From Lachnospiraceae bacterium (GTDB taxonomy: Bacteria; Bacillota; Clostridia; Lachnospirales; Lachnospiraceae), in the NCBI GenBank assembly GCA_015057585.1, contig SVEF01000021.1, forward strand, positions 1-41,401: a stretch of DNA of 41,401 bases. The letters run 5' to 3'. The stretch's first letter is position 1. Every line of letters starts with the position of its first letter. Under the pieces are notes generated by a model that was given only the letters and a program-made list of their open reading frames with translations, was not told the DNA's origin and made no database searches. A program made the translations under genes and the position numbers. Positions 23,775 through 32,973 of this stretch are shown here, one piece after another.

Positions 23775-24779
23775 TCATTTATTGTTTCTTCTCACTCTAA
23801 AGAATCCTATTACAAAAAAGACGGCACTAACAAACAAAAATAATAATAACACTATGAGTTGAACATTTCCGTTTAAGCATTGTTCCCAGTTGTGAAAATC
23901 TACCTGATAGGAACTGACGGAAGATGGGCCAAACAAGACTGTTGCCACATGATTTGCACAATAAAGCGTGATTCCACTGATGGCGGTACAGATTCCTGCC
24001 TTAAGCAATGCATGGAGACGAAAGGCACATACTGCCGTACAAATAATAACAGGTACAAAGCCGTATACAGCCATTAGAATTGCATTACCAAGCATAAACG
24101 ACTGCCAGATACGGATGTGTATCATCATCAAAACTGTCAATACAAGTGTGACTGTAACAGAAATGATGAACTTGTAGCGAGAATAATTTGTTTTTGATAA
24201 CAAGATAGGCACAAACAATAGCACATACCCCATCAAGATGCCTATACAGGCAGTTAAGAACCACGATAAATCATTGGTATATACTGCACAAGTAAACAAA
24301 AGCAGACAAACAGACAGGTATGTTGAAACAGTAAATGCAAGAAGTTTCTTCGACTCAAAAAAGCAAGTCACTGTAGGTACAAATGTATAGGCACAAATCA
24401 ATGCTGCCAATACGACAAAAAACCAAGATAGAGTATGATTTACGGCAAGGTTGCAAATGAAACAGGTTACAAGTGCAACGCCATAGGATATTGTCGGAGT
24501 CCAAAACCATGCGTCGCGGATTGCACGGAACTTCCTTGCTTCATACTTCATTTTCCTTGTGTCTGTGTCGGTTGAAGCGGTAATCAATTCGTGTTCGCTT
24601 ATATCGAGGACACGGCAAATATCGGTAATTAAAGTAATATCCGGATAGGAAACCCCTCGTTCCCATTTACTTATTGCGCTTTCGGAAACACACAATATTT
24701 CCGCCAAGTCTTTTTGTGAATAGTTTTTCTCGGTTCGTCTGATTTTTATGAAAGAACCGAATGTTTTTTTATCAGTCAT
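23775..24779 (-). CDS. membrane-bound Xre-family regulator
   Basis: This 334-aa protein has an N-terminal HTH_3 domain (about 10-63), with YSQKDLAEILCVSESAISKWERGVSYPD as its core. A basic linker follows, then about eight membrane helices (about 93-325). Such regulators are frequent in Clostridia beside transporter or lipoprotein genes and may sense the envelope directly; no ligand is known. The ATG at 24779 follows GGAGGTG. It is 46 bp after the lipoprotein gene on the same strand, so both are probably co-transcribed. The last residues are positively charged, RVRRNNK. Confidence 0.85.
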   Translation of the reverse strand: MTDKKTFGSFIKIRRTEKNYSQKDLAEILCVSESAISKWERGVSYPDITLITDICRVLDISEHELITASTDTDTRKMKYEARKFRAIRDAWFWTPTISYGVALVTCFICNLAVNHTLSWFFVVLAALICAYTFVPTVTCFFESKKLLAFTVSTYLSVCLLLFTCAVYTNDLSWFLTACIGILMGYVLLFVPILLSKTNYSRYKFIISVTVTLVLTVLMMIHIRIWQSFMLGNAILMAVYGFVPVIICTAVCAFRLHALLKAGICTAISGITLYCANHVATVLFGPSSVSSYQVDFHNWEQCLNGNVQLIVLLLFLFVSAVFFVIGFFRVRRNNK

Positions 24780-24825
24780 ATATGAACACCTCCGCCCATC
24801 ATTCTACGGTAATCAAGTTAAACCG

Positions 24826-25926
24826 TCAATGGACTGATAAGCCACCTCCCATTTTTGATATGGTTGAGCTAAAATCCACAAGCAACTCGTAAATATATAC
24901 TTTGTCTTCGTTGGTAAGTTGATAATACGTTACATAATCGTCAGGATTTGTTGCATCGTTTGTCTTAACCAATTTTCCTGTTTGACTGTCATATGAGCTG
25001 ATTCCAAAAACATTCCACGTAAGGGCAAATGAAAAATCATCGGGCACACCCGCCTGAATGTTATTATCAATAAATACGGCATCAAACTCGGTGTAGTCTT
25101 CCATCATACTGTCCGGAACGGCAACCGTAATAAACCAGGCAGCCTCATCCTCTGTTCCGCCCTGCGGATTATTTGTTTGCTCCACATTAACACAGAAGTA
25201 GTTATCGATAAGCGTTATATCCTTAAACCCGAACCTGTAAGACCCGCTGCCCGCCTGTATACAAACAAGCATAAGCGTATACCGTTCAAAGAATTCTTCA
25301 TCATAATATTGGGTCGCATCATTTAAAGACGGAACTTCATCCCAACCGTAATGAAAGCCGTGTTCCCCACCAAAATCACTCTTGAATTTTTCAAGGTCTG
25401 CTAAAGTGTCAAATTTGTATATCGGCAAATGCCACGGATTGCTGTCCTTCAGTTTGTTTGCGTTTAATGCGTTGTTACAAATAGCAGGATCCATTCCCGA
25501 ACCCGCGCGGGAAAATGTGGATTTGAATCCTATGCTTCCGTTTTGCGTAGTATAAAGCACGCTATCTCTTGCAGGCATAGTAAAGGTGATAACAGGATAA
25601 ACACCGTCATGTTTTGTGTCGGCATTTTCACCGATATATTCTCCGTTCAATTCAATTCCAACCGATGGACCCGACAAAAACGCAAGGGTAACGTCAACTT
25701 CTTCACCCGCTTCATAATATTCCTCAAGCGGCTTTACCAGATAACCCCAATAGTCAATGACGGTTAACTTATATTTTGTATTTGAGGGCATATCGTTATT
25801 TTGCGCCTGTTGGTTATCTGTGCCTTGAATTTGCTGATTTTCATTGTTAGGTAACTGTGAATTATCGCAAGCACACAAAGAAAAAAATATGATCAACGCT
25901 AAAACTAATAATATCAACCTTTTCAT
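24826..25926 (-). CDS. secreted lipoprotein of unknown function
   Basis: This 366-aa protein has a lipoprotein signal peptide: KR, a hydrophobic core and lipobox LCAC, with C20 as the lipidated residue. A Gln/Asn-rich linker (about 21-48) follows. The region after it (about 50-130) looks like a beta-sandwich with YKLTVIDYWGYLVKPLEEYY and FTMPARDSVLY. This resembles InlB B-repeat or Listeria-type adhesion folds, but weakly. The rest is unrecognised. The start at 25926 is chosen because a GGAG site lies 9 bases upstream and the signal peptide begins there; an upstream in-frame ATG lacks support. A structured leader (25949-26023) precedes it. A membrane-bound regulator follows. Confidence 0.82.
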   Translation of the reverse strand: MKRLILLVLALIIFFSLCACDNSQLPNNENQQIQGTDNQQAQNNDMPSNTKYKLTVIDYWGYLVKPLEEYYEAGEEVDVTLAFLSGPSVGIELNGEYIGENADTKHDGVYPVITFTMPARDSVLYTTQNGSIGFKSTFSRAGSGMDPAICNNALNANKLKDSNPWHLPIYKFDTLADLEKFKSDFGGEHGFHYGWDEVPSLNDATQYYDEEFFERYTLMLVCIQAGSGSYRFGFKDITLIDNYFCVNVEQTNNPQGGTEDEAAWFITVAVPDSMMEDYTEFDAVFIDNNIQAGVPDDFSFALTWNVFGISSYDSQTGKLVKTNDATNPDDYVTYYQLTNEDKVYIYELLVDFSSTISKMGGGLSVH

Positions 25927-25948
25927 ATAATCACACTCCATTATCAAC

Positions 25949-26023
25949 TTCAGGTTTTGTCTAATAACTTCCACCTACTATATTAGACGCAAAATGTGGC
26001 AGATATGTTTCACAAAACCTGAA
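25949..26023 (-). promoter_or_regulatory. structured leader before the lipoprotein gene
   Basis: Perfect 12-bp arms (25949-25960 and 26012-26023) enclose a second perfect 8-bp pair (25959-25966 with 25981-25988). The two stems share 2 bases, so they stack or compete. The structure ends about 23 bp before the start codon, leaving the ribosome site free. There is no T-run. It could be a regulatory leader or a protein-binding dyad. Confidence 0.55.
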
Positions 26024-26095
26024 ACCTACCCGAAAGCCCTGACAGATATACCTCCGCTTTACTGAGTTTTGTCCATAATTCGTCGTTCATACGCA

Positions 26096-26239
26096 AAAAA
26101 TTCGTGATACCATTCTCAATTGTCCTGACTCTCAGCGGACATTGTACGAACAGAGCAAACATATCGCAAGATATGTTTTGATATGGACGTACACATGTCC
26201 GAGGAGCGGAAGGACAAGAGCATGGTATCACGAATTTTT
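26096..26239. repeat. 144-bp symmetric inverted-repeat element
   Basis: Perfect 18-bp ends (26096-26113 and 26222-26239) enclose a second stem TTGTCCT/AGGACAA (26120-26126 with 26211-26217), then a 9-by-9 internal loop. A third stem follows, CGGACAT with ATGTCCG, extended by GTACG/CGTAC, and at the tip a hairpin CATATC-GCAA-GATATG (26159-26174). It lies between the 3' end of glyA and the lipoprotein leader and has no coding potential. A structured RNA or a MITE would fit. Its right end is followed by TTTATAA rather than a clean T-run. Confidence 0.85.
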
Positions 26240-26269
26240 ATTTATAAATCACGAATTATACAAAATAAA

Positions 26270-27508
26270 TTAGTAAAGCGGATGCTTATCCGTCAATCCC
26301 TTCACAAGCGCCTTGACTTCTTCAAATGCCGCTTCCTTCTTCGTCACAGCCAGGTGAATTGCTTCCGCAACCACATCCATGTCTTCCGCCGTAAATCCGC
26401 GTGTTGTCACAGCCGCAGAGCCAAGACGGATACCGCTCGTTACAAACGGCGAGGTCGGGTCATTCGGAATGGAATTTTTATTACAGGTAATATCCACCGC
26501 ATCGAGCAGTTTTTCCGTTTCCTTACCGGTCACACCCATGCTCTGCAAATCCACTAACATCAGGTGATTGTCGGTTCCTCCGGAAACCAAATCAAACCCT
26601 CTCTTCATCAGACCGTCGGCAAGCGCCGCCGCATTGGTCACGATGTCCTTTGCATAAGTCTTAAATTCCGGCTGAAGTGCCTCCTTAAAGCAGACTGCCT
26701 TTGCAGCAATCACATGCATCAAAGGACCACCCTGGATGCCCGGGAATACGCACTTGTTCAACTTATGCTCCTCTGCAAATTCCGCAGAAGAAAGAATGAG
26801 ACCGCCTCTCGGACCACGTAAGGTCTTGTGCGTCGTCGAGGTCGTCACATGGGCATAAGGAATCGGCGATGGATGCGTTCCGCCTGCAACCAATCCTGCA
26901 ATGTGTGCCATATCCACCATCAGATACGCACCTACCTCATCGGCAATCTCACGGAACTTCTTAAAATCAATCGTTCTTGCATATGCAGAAGCTCCCGCAA
27001 TAATTAACTTCGGCTTTGCTTCCTTTGCAATACGAAGCACTTCGTCATAGTCAATGAAACCTTCCTCATTTACGCCATAAGGCACAATATTAAAATAAGA
27101 GCCGGAGAAATTCACAGGGCTTCCGTGTGAAAGATGTCCGCCATGTGCGAGGTTCATACCAAGTACCGTATCTCCCGGCTGTAACAGTGCAAAAAACACC
27201 GCCATGTTCGCCTGGGCACCGGAATGCGGCTGAACATTCGCATACGTGCAGCCATATAATTCCTTTACTCGCTCTATTGCCAGATTTTCAGCCATATCCA
27301 CGAACTCACAACCGCCATAGTAGCGTTTTGCCGGATACCCTTCCGCATACTTATTGGTCAGCGGACTTCCCATGGCTGCCATAACTGCTTTACTTACAAA
27401 ATTTTCAGAGGCTATCAGTTCGATATGGTCTCTCTGTCTGCCAAGCTCTAAGTCCATCGCCTCGGCAAGTTCCGGGTCAAATACTTTCACTTCGTCAAAA
27501 GAATACAT
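26270..27508 (-). CDS. glyA: serine hydroxymethyltransferase
   Basis: This 412-aa PLP enzyme interconverts serine and glycine with tetrahydrofolate and supplies one-carbon units. The PLP lysine is K228 in [15 protein letters not shown]. Other motifs are [27 protein letters not shown] and [14 protein letters not shown], and all are intact. The ATG at 27508 follows AAAGGAGAG. It has its own likely extended -10 promoter at 27562-27570. No purine, glycine or other riboswitch is evident in the short leader. Downstream is the 144-bp inverted-repeat element. Confidence 0.97.
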   Translation of the reverse strand: MYSFDEVKVFDPELAEAMDLELGRQRDHIELIASENFVSKAVMAAMGSPLTNKYAEGYPAKRYYGGCEFVDMAENLAIERVKELYGCTYANVQPHSGAQANMAVFFALLQPGDTVLGMNLAHGGHLSHGSPVNFSGSYFNIVPYGVNEEGFIDYDEVLRIAKEAKPKLIIAGASAYARTIDFKKFREIADEVGAYLMVDMAHIAGLVAGGTHPSPIPYAHVTTSTTHKTLRGPRGGLILSSAEFAEEHKLNKCVFPGIQGGPLMHVIAAKAVCFKEALQPEFKTYAKDIVTNAAALADGLMKRGFDLVSGGTDNHLMLVDLQSMGVTGKETEKLLDAVDITCNKNSIPNDPTSPFVTSGIRLGSAAVTTRGFTAEDMDVVAEAIHLAVTKKEAAFEEVKALVKGLTDKHPLY

Positions 27509-27561
27509 GGCATTTTCTCTCCTTTTCCCTTGTCTTTATTTTAACACTGCATTGCACTAAA

Positions 27562-27570
27562 ATTATAGCA
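27562..27570 (-). promoter_or_regulatory. possible extended -10 promoter of glyA
   Basis: On the minus strand TGCTATAAT gives a perfect -10 with the TGn extension. A TTGACA lies too close (9 bp) to serve as -35, and no good -35 is seen at 17 bp. The leader to the glyA ATG would be about 45 bases. Nothing else is seen in the 162-bp gap between recJ and glyA. Confidence 0.45.
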
Positions 27571-27670
27571 TATCCTTGTCAAAAAAGCGACTTCTTTTTT
27601 CATTATATTTTGCAACCGGATACATAAGCACTCCTACTAAACCCTTGCGGCAATTCTCCAGCCTGCCTCG

Positions 27671-29443
27671 CTATAACACTGCCATTTTATAATCCCTCAT
27701 CACTGCCTGCAGTGTCACATTGCCCCGGAACTCATTTTTATCCGGATAGTAAATCATAGAAAAACACACTTTGTTTTCACGTCCCTGATACATCTTATCC
27801 AGTTCGCTCTTTCCAAAGGCAACCGTAACACTTTCATCAAAAGCAGCGATATCTCCGAAATACATCGTCTCAAACTGTCTTCCGTACTCATTTTCTACAA
27901 ACAATTTCAAAACATTTGCATTTTTTCCGAGCACCATTGCTTTCTTTACCTTCAGGTTCCGCTCCGCAAACAGCGGTTTCTCATTTCCCGTACCAAACGG
28001 CTCTAACAGCGAAAGTTCGTCTATCACCTGCTCCGTCACGAGTCCGAAGGGCAGTACTACATCTATCGATATCTTTTCGGTCAGTTCTTCTTCGGTCAGT
28101 CTGCACTGTTCCACCAAACGTTTCCGGAACAGTTCGACATTTTCCCTTGGAAGTGACAAGCCCGCCGCCTTTGGATGACCGCCGAATTTCGTCAGCAAAT
28201 CCTTACATTCACATAACGCCTCATACATATGATACCCGTCAATGGAACGTCCGGAGCCCTTACAGCCGTCTTCCGCATCGGTCAGTACAATCGCCGGCCG
28301 GTAAAACTGTTCCCTGATGCGTCCTGCGATAATTCCTGCCAGACTTTCGTGACATTCCGGCAGATAGGCCACCAAAACCGGCTCCAACCTCTCCTGTGTC
28401 AGAAAATATTCCCTGCATTCCCGCACATACTGCATGGTCATATCCTTGCGAACCGCATTTAACTGCGTTACCTCTTTTGCAAGCGTTGCCGCCACCGCCG
28501 GATTCTCCGCGAGCAAAAGTGCAAGCCCTTTTTCTGCCGTATCCAGGCGCCCCGATGCATTCAGGCAAGGTCCCAGCACAAATCCGAAATGATAGCCGCT
28601 TAAGTTCTCTTTATTTAACTGATTTTCCTCAATCAGCGCACAAATGCCATTGTCCTTGCAGTTCTTCATTCCCTCAAGTCCAAGCGCCACCACAGCACGG
28701 TTTTCCCCGCGTAATTCCATGACATCACACACCGTTGCCATTGCCACATAAGGGAGCAGACCCTGCATAAACGTATCCGGAATTCCCATTTTCTTTGCCA
28801 GACAACACATCACCTTGTATGCCACATACGCACCGCAAATGTTCGGAAACGGCGTAGTCTCTCCATCCTGCTTCGGATTCACAATTACATCTGCCGGAGG
28901 AAGCACCTGACGTACGCCGTCCGGTGTCTCCTCCACCGGTACTTCATGATGGTCCGTCAACACCACGCGGATTCCGGCTTCCGTTGCCCGACGAATCGGT
29001 TCCGTTGCCGCAATCCCGTTATCACACGTCAAAATAGTCTGAATTCCGTCCCTCAGCGATTCCTCTACCATTTCCGCATTCATCCCATAGCCATCCCGGA
29101 TACGGTCCGGAATCCGGTAATCCACCTTTGCTCCCGCCACACACAACGTCCGGTACAAAAGATATACTGCCACAATGCCATCCACATCATAATCCCCGAT
29201 AATCCGGATTTTTCTGCCTGCCGTAATATCCTCTGCCAGCATGTCGGCTGCCGCATCTGCATTTCGCAACAATTCCGGCTTAATAAGCGCAAGAAGAGAA
29301 GGATGCAAAAACGCATCCCTCTCTTCTTTTGTCAAAAGTCCCCGGTTGACTAACAATCTTGCTGTCACCTCGGTAATATTCTGCTCTTTACAGATTGCAT
29401 CAAAATCTGCTTTTTTATTCTTCACTACCCACTTTTGCTGCAT
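27671..29443 (-). CDS. recJ: single-stranded-DNA-specific exonuclease RecJ
   Basis: This 590-aa protein is a DHH/DHHA1-family 5'-3' exonuclease of recombination and repair. Metal-binding motifs are visible: DYDVDG (84-89), CDNGIAA (140-146) and TDHHE (163-167). The DHHA1 motif GSGRSIDGYHMYEALCECKDLL and FGGHPKAAGLSL lie near 395-435. The C-terminal OB-like domain is present. It starts inside the end of the DUF4349 gene with a 29-bp overlap, so translation is probably coupled. The ribosome site (CAGAGAG) is weak, in line with coupling. Length is normal. Confidence 0.95.
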   Translation of the reverse strand: MQQKWVVKNKKADFDAICKEQNITEVTARLLVNRGLLTKEERDAFLHPSLLALIKPELLRNADAAADMLAEDITAGRKIRIIGDYDVDGIVAVYLLYRTLCVAGAKVDYRIPDRIRDGYGMNAEMVEESLRDGIQTILTCDNGIAATEPIRRATEAGIRVVLTDHHEVPVEETPDGVRQVLPPADVIVNPKQDGETTPFPNICGAYVAYKVMCCLAKKMGIPDTFMQGLLPYVAMATVCDVMELRGENRAVVALGLEGMKNCKDNGICALIEENQLNKENLSGYHFGFVLGPCLNASGRLDTAEKGLALLLAENPAVAATLAKEVTQLNAVRKDMTMQYVRECREYFLTQERLEPVLVAYLPECHESLAGIIAGRIREQFYRPAIVLTDAEDGCKGSGRSIDGYHMYEALCECKDLLTKFGGHPKAAGLSLPRENVELFRKRLVEQCRLTEEELTEKISIDVVLPFGLVTEQVIDELSLLEPFGTGNEKPLFAERNLKVKKAMVLGKNANVLKLFVENEYGRQFETMYFGDIAAFDESVTVAFGKSELDKMYQGRENKVCFSMIYYPDKNEFRGNVTLQAVMRDYKMAVL

Positions 29444-30428
29444 CTTTTTCTCTCTGCTTTTCTAATTTTCTCTGTCTTCTCTTTGCATTCTTTCTCTTTA
29501 CAATAATTACTGCAACCACAATCACCGCAGCCCAGAATACAAGATACGGAATATTCACAACTATCCAGACTAAGAAGTCCTCCGCACCCTCTACAATATC
29601 ATCCATGGTTCTTCCGAAACCACTGCGGATTCTTTCCCAGACAGTCACCGGTGCCGGCTCTGTCACTTTCTTCACTTCCGATACGGAAAGAGTCACTGTG
29701 CTGTAATTAATCTTATCGTCATATGTACGAAGCTGTGCCTTGTAATTTTCAAGTTCATACCGTACATCGGTCAGTCTGTCCTGAAGCTTAATAATCGACT
29801 CCAGATTCACAGCCTGTTCCAAAAGTTTCATCAGGCTTTCCATCTCAATTTCAAGCGCCTGAATGCGGCTTTCGGTGTCTACGTAGGAAAGAGTTACGTC
29901 CTGTTCACCGAGTGTTTTATTTGTAATAGTGGCAATTCCGTCCAGACCTGCCATGAATTCATTCAGTCTTGCTTCCGGCACACGGATGGTGTAGGAAGCA
30001 TATCTTCTTCCCCCGTAATAATCCGAACCGGACACATCTGCATACTGAAAATATGCACCGGTCTCTGCCACCTTCTGTTCTAAAGCCGCTGCAAATGCTT
30101 CAAAATTCAATGTCTGCATCGTCAGTTTTGCTGTCTTAATCGTTTTTCTTTGCGGTGCAGCTACGATTTCACCGGTTCCGCCAACGGTCGGGGTTTCTGC
30201 TATCTTATCCATTTCTATGTAAGAGTCTTTATACTCGTACTCATACATACCATCCCATGCTGTGCTTTCAGACACAACCATGTCCATGCTTTCACCCTTC
30301 ATGGAACCGCTGAAATTTGGCGCATAGGCATCATTTGCCGCTCCGCCGCCGCAGGCTGCCACAGATAACAATAACACCGCAGACAATCCTGCTGCCAACA
30401 TCTTTTTTACTAAACCTTTTCTTACCAT
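29415..30428 (-). CDS. DUF4349 lipoprotein
   Basis: This 337-aa protein has a lipoprotein signal with lipobox VAAC, where C26 is lipidated. A DUF4349 domain (about 95-305) follows, with the typical YASYTIRVPEARLNEFM and LSYVDTESRIQALEIEMESL motifs and a coiled coil at about 205-255. A membrane helix lies at about 285-310, and the tail is very basic (KRKNAKRRQRKLEKQREK), facing the cytoplasm. The domain's function is unknown. The ATG at 30428 follows GAGGAGG. It overlaps recJ at its 3' end. Confidence 0.92.
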   Translation of the reverse strand: MVRKGLVKKMLAAGLSAVLLLSVAACGGGAANDAYAPNFSGSMKGESMDMVVSESTAWDGMYEYEYKDSYIEMDKIAETPTVGGTGEIVAAPQRKTIKTAKLTMQTLNFEAFAAALEQKVAETGAYFQYADVSGSDYYGGRRYASYTIRVPEARLNEFMAGLDGIATITNKTLGEQDVTLSYVDTESRIQALEIEMESLMKLLEQAVNLESIIKLQDRLTDVRYELENYKAQLRTYDDKINYSTVTLSVSEVKKVTEPAPVTVWERIRSGFGRTMDDIVEGAEDFLVWIVVNIPYLVFWAAVIVVAVIIVKRKNAKRRQRKLEKQREKDAAKVGSEE

Positions 30429-30453
30429 AATTTTTCCGCCTCCTCATTTTACA

Positions 30454-30493
30454 CAAAACGGCAGACAGTAAATGCTGTCCGCCGTCCCGTTTT
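30454..30493 (-). terminator. intrinsic terminator of the DUF4015 gene
   Basis: On the minus strand a stem of about 11 bp (ACGGCGGACAG with CTGTCTGCCGT) and a 6-base loop is followed by TTTTGTG. It lies 60 bp after the stop codon at 30552. Confidence 0.75.
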
Positions 30494-30551
30494 TACTGTT
30501 TCACTTATTTGACGTCAATCGGTTTCAAAAAGTTTCACAAATTTTTTTATT

Positions 30552-32036
30552 TTATTCCGCTGCCGGTGCAGACGTCGGTGTCGCCGAAGGTAACGGCGAA
30601 GGTGACGGCGTCAGTGCCAGCATCTCCTGTCTTTTTGCTTCTTCCGCCGCAGCCTCTTCTTTCGATAAGAACGCTCCGTCTACAAATTTACCGCTGGCAT
30701 TCCAAAGCATCCAGCCGGTATAGCCGTTTTCATATACTGCACGCATCTGCTCGCGCACCTGTCCTGCCGTATAGCTAAAGCCCTGTAACCACGGTCTCAC
30801 ATCTGCCCTGGAGTCTTCGTCCAGCACACTCAGCTTCTTTACCGCAGCACGCATCTCCATCGTTAAAAGTTCATACGGCATCTTATGCGCATTGGCAAGC
30901 CCCGCATAATTCTTATTGTAATGGGACGGATATACCATCGGGCAGATGTAGTCAAGCCATCTCGACATATCTACAAAACTCTGACCGACTCTGGCGGCAT
31001 CTACCTTACTCTGAATGATGGCCCCGTAAACCGAAGCACTGACAAAAACACCCATCGGCTTTAACCGGTTGCATGCATACATGGTAAATTCACTGATAAT
31101 CTCTTCTAAGGATGTATTTTCTGCTTCCGGACCGAGGTCCACACGGAATTCAAACTCATCCCAGTTGTTTCCGGATTTGATAATCTTATTTGTGGAAAAA
31201 CGGATATAGTCGAAACAAATTTCATCAAATCCATCCAATGCTGCCTGCTCCGCAATATCCACGATATAAACCCAGGTATCCCTGTTATACGGGTTCATCC
31301 ATGTCACATTGTCCACATCCCGGTACATACTGCCGTCCGTATTATAAAGCATGTATTCCGGATGCACATTGTCAATCATGTTATCCTTAAAACAAACGAT
31401 TCGCGCAATACAGTAAATTCCCTTTTCCTTCAGTGCTGCCAAAAGTGCCGGCATATCCTGATAATGGGAAATGCAGACACCCGCTTCCTGTGCTGCTTTA
31501 TTATCCATCTGATAGGTAATGCGTCCGCTGTCTGCCTTTACGTCAATGACCACGGCATTCAATTCTGTCGTTTCCGCCAAAGCAAGAAAACGCTCCAAAT
31601 CTTCCGCGTCCTTGATTTCCAGACCCGCATGAGCACCTCTTACCACAACCTTTTCCCTCGTATCCACAAAACCGTCCAAATAGTTTGCATCCCAGACAGT
31701 TGGTGGCGGAGTAGGTGTACACGGTAATCCCGTTTCCGGCGATGTCGGCAACGGCGTCGGTGTATTGGTCGGCGTCGGCGTTGGTGTACTTGTCGGCGTC
31801 GGCGTTGGTGTCGGGGTAGGCGTCGGTGTCGGAGAACCCGGAACCGGCGTTGTAGTCGGTATGCCCGGCAGGCCACTGATGTTTTCTCTGGACAACTTGT
31901 AAGCCAAAACCCCAAAAACTACTGCTAATAACACGACAAGCAGAACAGCACAAATGGTTCCGAGTCCCGGTCCCCTTCTTCCCGGTCTTCTGGCCGGTGT
32001 GCCAAAATCTAAATACATATCCTTGTCTCTGCCCAT
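30552..32036 (-). CDS. membrane-anchored putative glycoside hydrolase (DUF4015)
   Basis: This 494-aa protein has a single N-terminal membrane helix (about 26-48) after an Arg/Gly-rich cytoplasmic start. A low-complexity Thr-Pro linker (about 60-112) follows, then a DUF4015 domain (about 115-465), related to glycoside hydrolase TIM barrels. Visible motifs are LNAVVIDVKADSGRITY, IARIVCFKDN, FDEICFDYIRFST and YICPMVYPSHYNK; the conserved Asp and Glu residues in these are likely catalytic. The C-terminus is again Pro/Thr/Ser-rich. The domain is probably outside the membrane and may act on wall or extracellular polysaccharide, but its substrate is unknown. It follows the SEC-C gene by 24 bp. Confidence 0.88.
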   Translation of the reverse strand: MGRDKDMYLDFGTPARRPGRRGPGLGTICAVLLVVLLAVVFGVLAYKLSRENISGLPGIPTTTPVPGSPTPTPTPTPTPTPTSTPTPTPTNTPTPLPTSPETGLPCTPTPPPTVWDANYLDGFVDTREKVVVRGAHAGLEIKDAEDLERFLALAETTELNAVVIDVKADSGRITYQMDNKAAQEAGVCISHYQDMPALLAALKEKGIYCIARIVCFKDNMIDNVHPEYMLYNTDGSMYRDVDNVTWMNPYNRDTWVYIVDIAEQAALDGFDEICFDYIRFSTNKIIKSGNNWDEFEFRVDLGPEAENTSLEEIISEFTMYACNRLKPMGVFVSASVYGAIIQSKVDAARVGQSFVDMSRWLDYICPMVYPSHYNKNYAGLANAHKMPYELLTMEMRAAVKKLSVLDEDSRADVRPWLQGFSYTAGQVREQMRAVYENGYTGWMLWNASGKFVDGAFLSKEEAAAEEAKRQEMLALTPSPSPLPSATPTSAPAAE

Positions 32037-32060
32037 CTTTATCTGCCTTTCTTACTCAAA

Positions 32061-32561
32061 TTACTTGCCACAGCAGAACTTATACTTCTTGCCGCTTCCG
32101 CAAGGGCATGGATCGTTTCTGCCAACCTTCTTTTCCTTTACCACTGTACCGGACTTCTTCTGTTCCTTGTACAGCTCTTTTCTTCTCTCCTCGGTCAGTA
32201 AAGCATCCCACTGAGGAAGTGTGTATAACCAGTCTGCTCTTGCTTCTACCATGTTGTAATATAACTTTTCAATGTCAAATTCCAGACTTACTTCCGTATC
32301 CTCTTCCATTGTCTCGATTGGATTTGGTGTTACCAGACTGTCGTTGATGCCGTCTAAAAATCCGGTCATAACCTGAACAGGAATTTCAAACTTGTCTGCC
32401 AGTTCCTTTACGGTACCCTTTACTACATCCTTTGGATTTTCGAGTAACTTTTCATAGATTCCCTTTTCAATGTTGAAATAGTTTCCCCAGAACAGTTGTC
32501 CTTCCTTTGTGTTCATATCTTTGGAATACGCAACCTCGCGCCAGTTTTCTAATAAAGACAT
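32061..32561 (-). CDS. SEC-C motif protein
   Basis: This 166-aa protein ends with the zinc-binding SEC-C motif [19 protein letters not shown], found at the C-terminus of SecA and in many small proteins. The first 145 residues are helical and unrecognised, with [20 protein letters not shown] at the start. The ATG at 32561 has an AAAGGAAG site; the longer upstream frame has none. A likely promoter lies at 32633-32661. It is followed by the DUF4015 gene, 24 bp away, probably on the same transcript. No function can be assigned beyond metal binding. Confidence 0.88.
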   Translation of the reverse strand: MSLLENWREVAYSKDMNTKEGQLFWGNYFNIEKGIYEKLLENPKDVVKGTVKELADKFEIPVQVMTGFLDGINDSLVTPNPIETMEEDTEVSLEFDIEKLYYNMVEARADWLYTLPQWDALLTEERRKELYKEQKKSGTVVKEKKVGRNDPCPCGSGKKYKFCCGK

Positions 32562-32632
32562 AATGTATACTTCCTTTCTCTTTCTCAAACTTTTGTAACT
32601 GTTTTCCGTTTTCGGCACAGTTTAAATTCACT

Positions 32633-32661
32633 TGTATAAGATAACAGATTTTCTCTGTCAT
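32633..32661 (-). promoter_or_regulatory. probable promoter of the SEC-C gene
   Basis: On the minus strand ATGACA (32656-32661) and TATACA (32633-32638) are 17 bp apart, about 70 bp before the ATG. Confidence 0.55.
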
Positions 32662-32679
32662 GTAAATAGCAGACAGCGA

Positions 32680-32973
32680 CTATTTCCCGTATTTTTCTTC
32701 GATTTCTTTCGCGATATCCTCCGGATTCTCGCCTGCTGCAATTCTCTTTTCGATTTCCTTCATTTCTTTTCTGGTGATACCGTCATTCCGGTGTGCCCAC
32801 TCATATAATTTAATGAAAATCCAGAGAAGCACCGGAACAAAAACGAGCGACACCATACTTGCCATAAAAAGTCCGTTTGCCTCCGGTCTTGCCGTAGCTG
32901 CGGCAAGCGCAGAAAGCAAAAACATCACGCCGATGACGCCGATACCAATCCATGCTGCAATTCGTTTAACCAT
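32680..32973 (-). CDS. small two-helix membrane protein
   Basis: This 97-aa protein has two membrane helices (about 7-27 and 37-58), then a charged C-terminal tail with KEMKEIEKRIAAGENPEDIA, likely helical and cytoplasmic. It is not recognised. Its start overlaps the end of rarA by 8 bp, so it is translated in the same operon. No link to rarA function is evident. Confidence 0.75.
   Translation of the reverse strand: MVKRIAAWIGIGVIGVMFLLSALAAATARPEANGLFMASMVSLVFVPVLLWIFIKLYEWAHRNDGITRKEMKEIEKRIAAGENPEDIAKEIEEKYGK

Noticed and set aside
27509-27670. Riboswitch upstream of glyA
   Set aside because: The leader after the probable start site is only about 45 bases and lacks a recognisable aptamer.
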